Below are positions 34,953-46,900 of a stretch of DNA of 64,000 nucleotides, one piece after another (within the stretch, counting starts at the first letter, position 1; the number at the start of each line of letters is the position of its first letter). Below the pieces are notes generated by a model. It was not told the DNA's origin. It saw nothing but the letters and a program-made list of their open reading frames with translations, and made no database searches. The stretch is from Liolophura sinensis (lineage: Eukaryota; Mollusca; Polyplacophora; Chitonida; Chitonidae). The DNA lies in contig NC_088297.1 of assembly GCF_032854445.1 (NCBI RefSeq), positions 2,605,991 through 2,669,990 on the forward strand, written 5' to 3'. The position numbers and the translations under genes were made by a program.

Positions 34953-35559
34953 TCCATTTAGACTAAGTCCAGCCTTTCCAGGTCAGGAAAGCTATAATGA
35001 AAGTGAAAGTAGCACAGAATTGTTCATCGAAAGGATTATAATTCCGTCAACACGTGCTGGCATGCTTTATGATTACATAACAATGGTGGAACAGGTAGCA
35101 TCCACTGATGTGTCGTTCCCATTGGCTGACCGATGAGACCAGTGGCGCCGAGTCTGACGTCGGTGAAGGGTATTGTAGCGTCTTGGTGCACGCGATTAAC
35201 GCAATTTTCAGAGAATTGGGACCATCCTCTGTTGGCCACTGAGTCTGCTGCCAGTGGCAGTTCAATCGATGAATGAAATCTACCCTACTTCCAAGCAAAT
35301 CACCTGTGTTCGATGAAAGACTTTTTCAACAGCACGAAGTCAAATATATATATAACCTTGACCCCAACGTCTTTCAGATTTTGAACGAGTCATTGGTAGA
35401 AGTACAATGGAGGTTGTGTTTCGATTTGTGTACAGATATAAGTTAAATGGAAGTTATGTCAAATTTCCATTTTACCTAAATAACGACACACGGTAATTAT
35501 TCTTTGTGCTAATTATTCACATTACAAATATGTACAGAGACTAAAAGCTCTAAACTCTT

Positions 35560-35706
35560 CTACTGGCTTCCTCTTCCGACGGATGGTCGTGGGTTTCCCA
35601 CGGACTCTGCTCGGTTTCTTTCCACTATAATGCTGACCGCCGGGGTATAAGTGAAATATTCTTGAGTAAGGCGTAAAACACCTATCATATAAATAAATAA
35701 ATAAAT
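35560..35706 (+). mobile_element. SINE-A core and tail
   Basis: ggatggtcgtgggtttccca ... gtataagtgaaatattcttg and (aaat)n. Confidence 0.9.
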
Positions 35707-35882
35707 CTAAACGCTGCATGTATTATGTGTCTCCATTTTTCTCAAGCGTTGCTTGGTAATGAGTGGAATATAGTAAGCAAATGCATTTATGCTTTGGGTT
35801 TTACGTCATAATTTACGACTTTCAGTCATACACTGTGCGACGACTAGGAGTCATTAGCTGTGTGTACATAAATTGTGCCTTC

Positions 35883-36080
35883 CTGTGGTAGGGCGTGTCC
35901 CTGCCGCCAATCTGCTGCCGCCACCGGTGTATCTTGCTGAAGACACCAGATAAGACACGCCACCCAGTCACATTATACACACACCGGGTCAACTAGTCCT
36001 GTTTCCTTGTTCTCATCTCTCAGTGCTCAGCGCCAAACGAGGCAACAACAAGTATCATTTTTAAAGCCTTTTGAACAACC
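35883..36080 (-). mobile_element. SINE-B, middle part
   Basis: agtgctcagcgccaaacgag and acaccgggtcaactagtcct match the SINE-B copy at 24168-24385. Confidence 0.83.
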
Positions 36081-36326
36081 TGTCACGAGTGAGTGGACCA
36101 CAGCGCTCATAGAAAAGTTATCTAAATAACTTGATCTGTGGATCACAGTTGAAATTTTTTTTATTTAGTGCACTCCAATTTTATCCACATAAGTATAAGT
36201 TAAATATAGGTGGGTGCTGTGTTAAACACACATCAACCAATCAATCGTTTTATTGTGGCATGTTGCGGGTTCAAATCCAGCCTTGGACAGAGAATTTGTA
36301 CATTTCACCACTCTCACTGTATACCT

Positions 36327-36547
36327 GGCCCCGGGATTACAAAACCATCTTAAACTTAAGACAAAATTTCAGATCACTTTAAAACTGTTATTTCTTGTGT
36401 AACAAGGCCAAACTATTGCTTGACAAAGTAAATTCTGGGTAAGTTCTGGGTAAAACAAATTTCAGATAAAATAACAGAAATGAACGTACAAAGTTTAAAG
36501 ACTGACATTTTGACTTAAGTGTAAGATCGTTTCGTGATCCCGGCACC
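36327..36547. mobile_element. MITE-like element, family Q, second copy
   Basis: ggccccgggattacaaaacc on the left against cgtttcgtgatcccggcac on the right; both continue as inverted arms through ttaaacttaagacaaaat. Confidence 0.75.
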
Positions 36548-36584
36548 TAGCGTCTCAGTTTGCGCAGTCTAACGTTCGTTAAAT

Positions 36585-36850
36585 ATACTTATAGACTTAC
36601 AGCATAGAGAGAAAAACCAGAGCAGCGACGTCAGTGTGACAGTTGGCGAATGGTCACACGTAACCGGTGAAATTCCGTCGCTTGTCAATTTACCTCAGTC
36701 AGGGTTTTATTTAAACTGTTCATGCAAATGCATAGATAGTCGCAATTTACACGCCTCCTAGCACTATGGCTTAAGCAGAATTAGGTTTAAAAATGCAGTG
36801 ATGTTAATTGCAATTTATTAGACAGCACTGGTCTAGAATTACTCAAAATG
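36585..36850 (-). repeat. Dispersed repeat family C, inverted copy
   Basis: acagcatagagagaaaaacc, gcgaatggtcacacgtaacc and cagtcagggttttatttaaa match family C read in reverse. Confidence 0.7.
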
Positions 36851-37298
36851 TTGCTGTCAATGTCTCCCTGAAGATCTGTGGTTTTTTGCCAGTTCTGTTT
36901 CGGAAAATTTCAAGAAGTATAATTTTGATACCTACATAGCTATTAATACACATTACTACTCTGCTCAATTCTGTATGAATGTTTTATATCTTTACTGATT
37001 CTCAGGTGCATAGCTTCGTAGTGCTGTACGTCTTTGTCGTGGAACAAGTCCAAGGACATTTTTCTAACCAGTATTTTTTTAAAGATTGAAGTGACCGTTT
37101 TTTTTACAAAATGTGTAAAAATATAAGCCAGGTTTCAGTCTTATTATCAGTCTTAATCTAATGCAAAATAAATGACTCTTCAGTCTGGACTAAAGGTAAT
37201 ACCGAACATATGTATGCGTCGAAACAGACATCCACGTACCACCCGACAACGAAGTTGGACGTTCTAGGTCAATAATCACAAGGCCAATTCCTAAAACG

Positions 37299-37676
37299 AC
37301 GCTTAACACAAGCTAACAAAATCTAAGAAAGCATATAAAGTGCGAAAATAGAAAGATCATACCAAGAGAAACAGACGTTTAACACAAGCTAACAAAATCT
37401 AAGAAAGCATATAAAGTGCGAAAATAGAAAGATCATACCAAGAGAAACAAACGTTTAACACAAGCTAACAAAATCTAAGAAAGCATATAAAGTGCGAAAA
37501 TAGAAAGATCATACCAAGAGAAACAGACGTTTAACACAAGCTAACAAAATCTAAGAAAGCATATAAAGTGCGAAAATAGAAAGATCATACCAAGAGAAAC
37601 AGACGTTTAACACAAGCTAACAAAATCTAAGAAAGCATATAAAGTGCGAAAATAAAAAGATCATACCAAGAGAAAC
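37299..37676 (+). repeat. 76-bp tandem repeat, 5 near-identical copies
   Basis: Unit acgtttaacacaagctaaca ... gatcataccaagagaaacag. Adjacent units differ at only one or two positions, pointing to recent expansion. Confidence 0.97.
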
Positions 37677-37946
37677 AGCCAACAGGTTTCAATAAAGTAG
37701 GAAAGGCCTAAAGTATGTATGTTTTAGGCGACTAGGTGAAATCAGTATTCAAACCGTGCACCGTGTAGAACATATGTTGCATGTATCTCAGTTGACTTTG
37801 ACTGGTCTTTGACTGGAATTGTTCATATATCGGAAGTGTCAACATAATTCAACACGATGAATATACTTTCCCTAACCTCTGGTTAAGCGGAATTAGACAC
37901 AAGCATGAAGCAGAAGCAGATTGTGCACGCTCTCTCCATATTTACT

Positions 37947-38097
37947 GCCGTACGTGGGAAGGTTTGTCAGCAACCTGCGAATGGCCGTGGGTTACCCCCG
38001 GGCTCTGCCCGGTTTCCTCCCATCATAATGCTGGCCGCCGTCGTATAAATGAAATATTCTTCAGTACGGCGTAAAACACCAATCAAATAAAATCAAA
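37947..38097 (+). mobile_element. SINE-A, 5'-truncated, inserted into a retroelement fragment
   Basis: Begins gccgtacgtgggaaggtttg. tccatatttact flanks it on both sides (37935-37946 and 38098-38109). The right flank is the coding fragment of an older retroelement. Confidence 0.95.
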
Positions 38098-38406
38098 TCC
38101 ATATTTACTTACAAGGGAGTTATACTCATCGTGAAATTTAAGAAACTTAGAGCGAAGGCGTTTGATGGAATAATCTTGACACACTTTCTGCAGGGATAAG
38201 TTGTGATGTTGATTAAAATCGTCACTTAACACACAAGATCTAACAAATGTTACAAGGCTAGATATGTACAGGCCGTATGCATGACCCTTCAGTGTACTGC
38301 TGTCCAAGTAAGGATAATTTACAATGTCAAAACCGAAACTATCTCTCTGACTGTAGGACACCGGAGCCCAGATAAACCTGGAACCAACTTGTACAAAGCT
38401 CACTTA
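38098..38406 (-). pseudogene. Retroelement fragment, C-terminal part of a reverse-transcriptase-type ORF
   Basis: Minus-strand frame with FGFDIVNYPYLD, YGLYISSLVTFVR, DDFNQHHN and KVCQDYSIKRLRSKFLKFHD. I recall similar blocks (NFPFLD, YGVYISQLIRFAR, DFN, GYR..KLR..F.KF) at the C-terminal end of invertebrate retroelement polyproteins; the exact class is not certain. No catalytic RT motif is included. A SINE-A copy is inserted at its 3' side; across that insertion the frame continues into 37946 and below (SLVSKYG then ESVHNLL). Confidence 0.6.
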
Positions 38407-38424
38407 ATGTCTACATTGCTGGTT

Positions 38425-38535
38425 GCCATGGTAGCTACGTACTCGTAACATTAAAGAAGCCGTCGTACAAAAGGGTCCGAGTCATATGACTGAAAAATTG
38501 TTAAGTACGACGTTAAACCCCAAGCACTCACTCAA
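38425..38535 (+). mobile_element. SINE-B 3' tail
   Basis: gtcatatgactgaaaaattg then ttaagtacgacgttaaaccc and caagcactcactcaatc. Confidence 0.85.
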
Positions 38536-40112
38536 TCTTGAATGGATTATTCTAAGAGATATCAAAAATATACTTGAAATAGCGTATTGCATAAATGTAG
38601 TTTATTTATTTCCTGATCATTTGATGGAACAATTTTACAAATCGTTGACATTCGGCACTGTTACACTAGCATAAATGGCATTTTTTTATACACTTAAATG
38701 CCCCATACAGTCACATATTCTGTCCAAGGTGGCAATGTTTAAATTACAAAGTTAATCATATACATCGTAAAAAAAAACACAATATATAATAAAAGAACAA
38801 ATTCATGTTGGAAATGGCCATCAGCAAGTAATTCTAAAGAGATCTGGTTTTGCACATGAGGCACATCAAGGTAAGCCATTAAAACAAATAAATTATTAAA
38901 AGTAGCAAACCATCTTGCAAAACTCCATGTCACTATATTCCAACATGGATATGACAATAAATATATATTGCTTTGTATGATTTTCATGTGGGGGACATTG
39001 GGCGGTCATAAACTGGCGCTGTTGAGTTAAATAAGCTGTATATTTCTGAAACCGATTATTAAACACCGGCAGTTGATTAACCGGTCATCACAGTTTCCAT
39101 GGTTACTCTGATAAACTCAAGCTTCCGTGAAAATGGCTGCGACACTGTTGAGTTTTTCTCGCAAATCTGAAATTATCTCCCGGCTTTACCCTGGAAAGGA
39201 AAAAGTATGAATTAGTGTGTTATCTGTATAGACTCAATTTATACTTGTCGAAATCAAGAATAAAGCTCATTTAATGTTTACACACAGTGATGAGAGGATT
39301 GTGGATTCATTTTTTGCGTGGCATCTGTCGACTAAGTTATATAAACAAGTTAGGGTTGGTACAAGAGCTTCATCTCGTGAACTGTAAACATGTCCCAATC
39401 AGTGATAAATACATTGGTGGATTCCGAATGGAATCAAGACCTCATTCCCACTTCCGCTTTTCAGGAATCGAAGGCTCTGTATTTTAGGATGTAAAGTCTT
39501 TTTTTCGCTTTTTTAATAATGTAGTAGGAAATTCTGGGCGAGAGCACTCAAGGAAACAGGTGGTGATGAGGCTGCCAGTGACGTCCCCTTGCCGTTGCCA
39601 GGCGCCCTTCGAAACTGCTGGCACAGGAAGGTCCAGATTTTGACGGTCAACGTATGTCAAGATTTATATTGCTTTCTGGCATCCGAGACAAGATAGGCAT
39701 CAGTATTTCTTGGCCATGGATTGTCTGTGGCTGACTTACAGCACTTAACGTTAACACTGTCACTTATGAAAAAATTATATTAGACGTCTGAGGCCATGCC
39801 CTCACATAGATGTCGTTCAGCTTGACCGAGGGCTACAACCGACCCACTTTATTCGTGGAATATCCTCTATTGTTCCAATAATAGTTTCTTTGCTCGTCAG
39901 TTTAATTATCAAACTACAGACATTTTTAAAAACAGATGAACGCCATTAGCTTTAAACTTACCTGAAGTATAGTGAGTCATCAATTTCTTGATGATTAATA
40001 TGTTAGTTATAAACCGGGGACAGGAATCTGTTGGCAAAACAAAGCAGAAAAAATAGCTATAACGAGTATATAACTTATTTCTGTTGATCATTTAAATACT
40101 TATCATTAAAGA

Positions 40113-40234
40113 AACAGTGAGCTGCCGATGGTTGTGAGGTTACTCCGTGCTCTGCCCTGTTTCCTACTACCGTAATGGGCGAAATATTCTTGAGTACGGC
40201 GTAAAACACCAGTCAAATAAATACATAAATAAGT
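40113..40234 (+). mobile_element. SINE-A, degenerate
   Basis: gagctgccgatggttgtgag ... gaaatattcttgagtacggc. Confidence 0.8.
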
Positions 40235-40429
40235 TAAAGAAACACGAAAAGTTGATCGTCCGTTACCAAAAGTACCGTATTATATTTAATTATAATGAAC
40301 GATAAATCATCCTGACATCTGATCAAAATGAGACAATGTGGTGACAAGGTGAGAATGTGTAAAACGAATCAACACATTGAACCTGCATAGGCCTACATTT
40401 TGTTCTCTAAGATGAACAGGGTTACTACC

Positions 40430-40609
40430 TGAACGAGGGGCTTAGCACGTTAGCAATGACCAAGGTGGTCGGTAAGAGTTTAGCACATTCTGGCTTCCTT
40501 TCGTGGGAAGGTCTCTCAGCAACCTGCGGAGGGTCTTCTCACCATATTGCTGGCCGCTGGGAAATATTCTTGAGTACGGCGAAAAATACCAATGAAATAA
40601 ATAAATAAT
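40430..40609 (+). mobile_element. SINE-A with internal deletions
   Basis: Degenerate head (ggcttagcacgttagcaatg), core ctcagcaacctgcggaggg, tail gaaataaataaata. Just 3' of the minus-strand astacin gene. Confidence 0.8.
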
Positions 40610-40884
40610 ATGATCAAAACTGACCATTTTTTGGCGCAGGTATAGCACGGAAACCAAAGAAAGAGGGACGGAGGGACATACAGACGGACGGACAAACTCG
40701 CAGTAATGCCCATGGCTTCGAGTGAAAAGTGGGATAATAAACACGGGATATTTTTTTTTTTTTTGTTATTTTTGATCCGGCGCTCGTTTGAAGCACCTTG
40801 AACCACTCTCACGTCAAAAATGGAGCGTGGCGTCACGTGAACAATGTTACAATGCATCACTTTTTAGTGTAAACACATGTTGTT

Positions 40885-40890
40885 TTTATT
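40885..40890 (-). terminator. Likely poly(A) signal of gene 2
   Basis: aataaa on the minus strand, about 12 bp beyond the read-through stop codon and overlapping the alternative stop (TAA at 891-889 of this kb), so the 3' UTR would be very short. Confidence 0.5.
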
Positions 40891-40902
40891 ATGACGTCAT
40901 CT

Positions 40903-43900
40903 TCATGAGCTGCGAAAGGAACATTTGAAGTTTAGCAAATGAGGTAAATAAAAGTCCTGCTTTCGGTCGTTAGACAATTCCCTATTAGACGCTGTCTGGA
41001 AAAATTTTGGAATTCTTACCCTTGGCGTATCACAGAATCCTTCCGGTTTTGTATCGGGGCAAGTTTTCAAGTTACAAGACTCCAATTCGAAATGGTTCCC
41101 CACGCTGAAAAAAATCAATAGATATGCTGTGATAAAGGCAAATACCTGCATGTATGTTACTAATTAGACGTGGTCAAACAAAAAACAATCAAAGGCACAT
41201 TTTCATCCACATCCGTGTTTTATACACGTGCCATAATAAAACATTTCAGTGACCACTTAGAAATACCACTGTACAATATGACGGCATAGAGCGCCATCAC
41301 AGGACTCAACAAACAAGACAGGATGGTACGAGATGAAGTCGGACACTCGTATTTGCACGTGAGACAATGATTGCGTGCGTACGTGTACACGTCACTCCAC
41401 GTAAACTTATGAAGAAATGAACGAGGTAGACATAGAGGTTATCCTTTTTAGGATCGTTTAATTAAAAACTGACAAATGTTATTTACCACGTCCCGGCAAG
41501 ACATAGCCTAGTTCTGTACCGCCTGCCACATGATCCGCAATCCCGGGAGCAGGGACTCCAGTCAGTCCATGGTCCCCATTCATTCAGCCGAGGTTCTGGT
41601 GTAGGTGCGGGTGTAGGTGCGGGCGTAGGTGCTGGCGTAGGTGCTGGTGTAGGTGCTGGCGTAGGTGGTGGGACTATTGGACCTGGACCTGGCTCTGTAG
41701 AACCTATGAAAATGATTTCTTCTTTTAGGATATGGATATCCATATTGTTTAAATAAAATATGAATTTTTTGAAGTGAACAGAATATTTGCAGCCCTAGGG
41801 TTTATGCTGTGGAGTTGGTATCTTAAAAGATCTGCTCAATGCAAAGACTTATCATGTACTATATCAATTTTTGAGCATAAATGCGTTCTAGAAGGCTTAA
41901 TGTTTGTCTTTCCAGAACAGCCCATTAAACGCATAAAAGAAGCGTTTAGCACTGGGGAAACACTTGCTGGCTGCGCCCGGGTACTAAACTGCACAAAATG
42001 CATTAGAGCACAACTCTCCCAAAAGGAATCTGTTAAATTTAACAATATAAAATGAAGCGCACTGAGCTACTTCCGGTTGCCATGTAGTCTATGACACAAA
42101 TCCAGCATTTATTTATTTATACATTTATTTATTTAATTGGTGCTCAAGAATGTTACATGGTGGGAGGACTCGGAGTGATGGGAGAATATTAAACCGTCTA
42201 AGAGTTCGTTATAAAGTACTAGATATGCCAAGATTGTTTAAATCAACCCCGATCCGCAACTCACCAGAGCACATGTCTCCATTCAGGGTGTACCCAGCGC
42301 AGCAGTAGTATTTGTTTGTGTCTTCTAAGTCGAAGCAAGAGTTATCTCTGCCACTGAAAGCAAACACAAACATTTTCGATTAAAGAAAAGTCACAATGAT
42401 TCAAACTTATTTAGGTTTTGGTTTAGAAAAATAGCAATTGCGTGTTCACTGAACACTGGTTATATGAACTATTGTGAAAATTTGTAAGCCGATAAGCAAA
42501 AGGCAAAAGGAATTCCTGCCTTTTTGATGTTAAATTATTGGGTCACATGGTACATGGGTCATTGGGTCACGTGATACATTAGTGCAGTGAGGTTCCACAT
42601 TAGAATCTGATCAGAATCGCCACTGAGTGGAACAGAATAAGACAACAATACGTATATTGCTACATTAGGTGTGTTTTGACGAGATTCGCCATTCAGCGGT
42701 TCGACAAAACACTTGACTAAATTTTCTTTCTGGAAAACAGTATACTTACGATGTGTCACACTCTCGGATTTCTGTCTGCAGACATGCGGGTTCAACACTT
42801 CCGGGGTTACTGGAACATCCACCACATTGCTCTGCAAAACATCCGGAATGAATACAATGATTGCTATGTATCTTATATTAGATAATCTCCATTCATCATC
42901 ACCTGGTCAGTTTAGGTTAAGCAATGATATTATTACATGTCTCCACCGCATAGGAAACCAAAAAAGATTCACTACGACATAAGAGGTGTTTATACGGATG
43001 AAAATCCGGTTTACTGACACTTGGAACGCTTAAGCAAACTAACGACATATATAACTGGTTAGAATACTAAACTATGTAAAAACTAGGTTAGCGACATGAT
43101 GTTCAAACATCATGTATACCGGTGCCTGTTATTTACAACTTTACTATAAGGTGTTTAAAATGTAGTCTAGTAACCCTAATTCTTCGAATATTTGGGGCAG
43201 ATATTAGCAGTGTTGAAAGTAGAATATTACATTTCTTTACCAGCCTTTTGGAAAAGTAAAGATATGAGTATGTGGTTCATTAGATGGTGCTATCAGGAGA
43301 AACTCAATATTCCTGCTACAATTACATATATATTGGCTAAACGGAGCAGATCAGGTGTTCCCAGAATGAGAAGAAAAAGGGTAGTCCTAGTAATGTATTC
43401 AGAATGCGACAGCCAAGAAGAATCTTTAAATATTTTCAAACCTGTCTATTTGAAACTCTGCTCATTACGCAGTCTGTTCGAATCCATTACCCAAAGGTGT
43501 AATTTGTGGGACCTGTTCAACTTGTCATTACTGAGTCTACCCAAAGGTGTATTTTGTTGGGCCTGTTCAACTTGTCAATACCGGGTTTACCCAAAGGTGT
43601 ATTTTGTTGGGCCTGTTCAACTTGTCATTACCGGGTTTACCCAAAGGTGTAATTGTGAGGCATATTGAAGTTGTCATTACCGAGTCTACCCAAAGGTGTA
43701 ATTTGTGGGACCTGTCCAACTTGTCATTACCGAGTCTACCCAAAGGTGTATTTTGTTGGGCCTGTTCAACTTGTCATTACCGGGTTTACCCAAAGGTGTA
43801 ATTGTGAGGCCTATTGAAGTTGTCATTACCGAGTATGCCCAAAGGTGTAATATGTGAGACCTGTTCAACTTGTCATTACCGAGTCTACCCAAAGGTGTAT

Positions 43901-46900
43901 TTTGTTGGGCCTGTTCAACTTGTCATTACCGGGTTTACCCAAAGGTGTAATTGTGAGGCCTATTGAAGCTGTCATTACCGAGTATGCCCAAAGGTGTAAT
44001 ATGTGAGACCTGTTCAACTTGTCATTACCGAGTCTACCCAAAGGTGTAATTTATGGGACCTGTTCAACTTGTCATTACCGGGTTTACCCAAAGGTGTAAT
44101 TGTGAGGCCTATTGAAGTTGTCATTACCGAGTCTACCCAAAGGTGTATTTTGTTGGACCTGTTCAACTTGTCATTACCGGGTTTACCCAAAGGTGTAATT
44201 GTGAGACCTGTTCAACTTGTCATTACCCAGTCTACCCAAAGGTGTATTTTGTTGGACCTGTTCAACTTGTCATTACCGGGTTTACCCAAAGGTGTAATTG
44301 TGAGGCCTATTGAAGTTGTCATTACCGAGTCTACCCAAAGGTGTAATTTATGGGACCTGTTCAACTTGTCATTACCTAGTCTACTCAAAGTCGTATTTAC
44401 TGAGGTTGTCAGACCTATGCTTAGTTTCTCAGAACTAAACTCATGATATTGTGTTTTAGAGTTACATTGTCTGCGATTAATCTAACATAAATAACAAATA
44501 TACAGTTGTTTGCCTACAAAGATCTCCACCTGAAGGCACCTTATCGAAGAAAACAGGATTGTGTACATGAAGTCCTTTAAGTTATGTGAATAGAGTTGGC
44601 GCGCTCTCTTCAAATCTTCCATATATATGATAGATATTTCCTTATTGTAATGCAGCATTCCAAAGCACTATGAAACTGCTTGAAGCGTATACCTGCAGAA
44701 TACTCGACTTGGAAGCCTTCATTCTTCTGCGCTTGCGTTAACATGGTGATCATCACTGACGACCCGTGAGAAATGAACTCGTCCGTCGGTGTCTGTGTCC
44801 CACAGTATCTAAAAAGACGACGACAAAAAACATGAATTATAGTATGACTTATATGAAAAGATAATCTTATTTATTTATTTGATTGGTGTTTTACACCGTA
44901 CTCAAAAATATTTCACTTATACGACAGCCGCCAGCATTATGGTGGGAGGAAACCGGGTTCTTCCCTAGGGAAACCCAAGATCATGCGCAGGTTGCCGGTA
45001 TACCTTCCCACGTACAGCCACACTCTTAAAGGAAAAGACATGCAACAATTGAAGTAGGCATCACCTAATAGACCACTTAAAACTATTCATCAATATACTT
45101 TCATTCATTATTTTTTAGATTTGTGTGAAGAGAGTTAAAGGTGTTTAAACGTTTCAGTTCTATGGTGGACCGTAGGCTCAGTGTTGGATCAGAAATTTTT
45201 TTCCAACTCTAACTACGACCCTGAATGTTGGAATAGATCTTTCTACCCATGAGTAAATGATTACTTAGATAACGTTCTCAAAATGTCCTTCCTTCAAGAA
45301 AAAAGGTGATGTGATGTCAGAGTTCCTTGATACCGTCAGTATGGCTCATAAAACCCACCACAGAACTCAAATATTTGAATGTCTATTAACACTCTCCAAA
45401 AACTCAACAAAAAAAAATGAAAGTACTTTTACCCATAATTTCCAGTTGTATTTATGATGAACCTTTCTTGATATTTTTGCTTTCTTTTACTCTAAAACTA
45501 AAGTGTTACATTAAACACTGTCAACATCATGTGAATTGACTTAACTTGTAAGAGTTATCTGACGACTTTTATAAAGTGTTAATGATTTAACACTCGTAAA
45601 ATGTTCACATTTCAACTACATCAGAAGTCATTTTAAACCAACACTTGAAACAGAGTTGAAAAACACTTTTAATGTAGTAAAAATATGAACACCTTTGGAG
45701 AGCGTTGTAACATTAACACTTCATAAAACTGGTTAGATGCATATAACTCTTGTAAGTGCAGTGATTTCTCGTGATCTTTACAGTGTTGAATGCAACTTTG
45801 GTTTAAAGATAGCGGAGAAGAAAGTTAATTAAACTTTGAAGAAAAATACAGTTCCAATATAACATGTAAACACTTTGGCATAACACTCGTGGGGTGACAA
45901 AGAAAATAAGATGTCAAATGCCGTTCTGATATCTTGCAATTATTTATTTATTTGATTGGTGTTTTACGCCGTACTCAAGAATGCGTTTAAGTTGCTAGCT
46001 TTCAGCTTAAGCCATGTGGCTAGAATGCATTTAAGTTGCTAGCTTTTCAGCTTAAGCCATGTGGCTAGAATTCATTTAGGTTGCCAGCTTTTCAGCTTAA
46101 GTCATGTGGCTAGAATGCATTTAAGTTGCTAGCTTTTCTGCTTAAGCCATGTGGCTAGAATGCATTTAAGTTGCTAGCTTTTCAGCTTAAGCCATGTGGC
46201 TAGAATGCGTTTAAGTTGCTAACTTTTAAATAATTACATGTGCAGCTAGAATAAAACCCTAACTGATGTGAATTGACAAGAGGTCGTATTACACGGGTTA
46301 CTTGTGACCATTTGCCAGCTATTACACTGTCACTGCTCTGGTTTTACTCTCCGTGATGACGTATTCTGTTTGTGCAGTGTCTTTTGTACCTTGAAGAATA
46401 AACTGCAACCAACACAGCTTATGCTAGAATGAGTTTGGCCGAATAAAAATTCTTATTTCGTTTACTTGCCAAGTATTCTCAACTTTTGTATTTATTTATT
46501 CATTTATTTATTTGATTGGTGTCTTACGCCGTGCTCAAGAATATTTCACTTATACGACAGCGGCCAGCATTATGGTGTAAGGAAACCTGGCAGAGTCCGT
46601 AAGAAACCCACGATCATCCGCAGGCTGCTCGCAGACTTTTCCACGTACGGCCGGAAAAGGAAGGCAGCATGACCGCATTAGTGACCGGCTCCTTGGTCAC
46701 TGGCTCGCCAACAACCTTTGCCACGACGAGTTTTAAATGTTTGAAACACTAACATAACTCTGATGTAAATTTTGACGTAAAAATTGTAAAAATTGACGTG
46801 AAATAAACTGTAATGAATATACACAGCTGTGTGAACTCACCGTGGGCCAGCCAGAGCCATGTTCTTGTAGCGCACCTCTACATAAGCTCTACACGCTGGA

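Larger units (their letters stand above)
27089..40902. other. Convergent intergenic region between the two astacin genes
   Basis: About 13.8 kb with no gene I can support. Contents: SINE-A and SINE-B copies, 17-bp, 34-bp and 76-bp tandem arrays, palindromic and family Q elements, a retroelement C-terminal fragment and an unassigned coding-like fragment (32808-32942). 31670-33600 and 38540-40100 are mostly featureless AT-rich DNA. Confidence 0.55.

Noticed and set aside
43192-44446. Open frames of 147-158 codons inside the 50-bp array
   Set aside because: They follow the repeat period, lie inside an intron of gene 2 on the opposite strand and switch frame between units.
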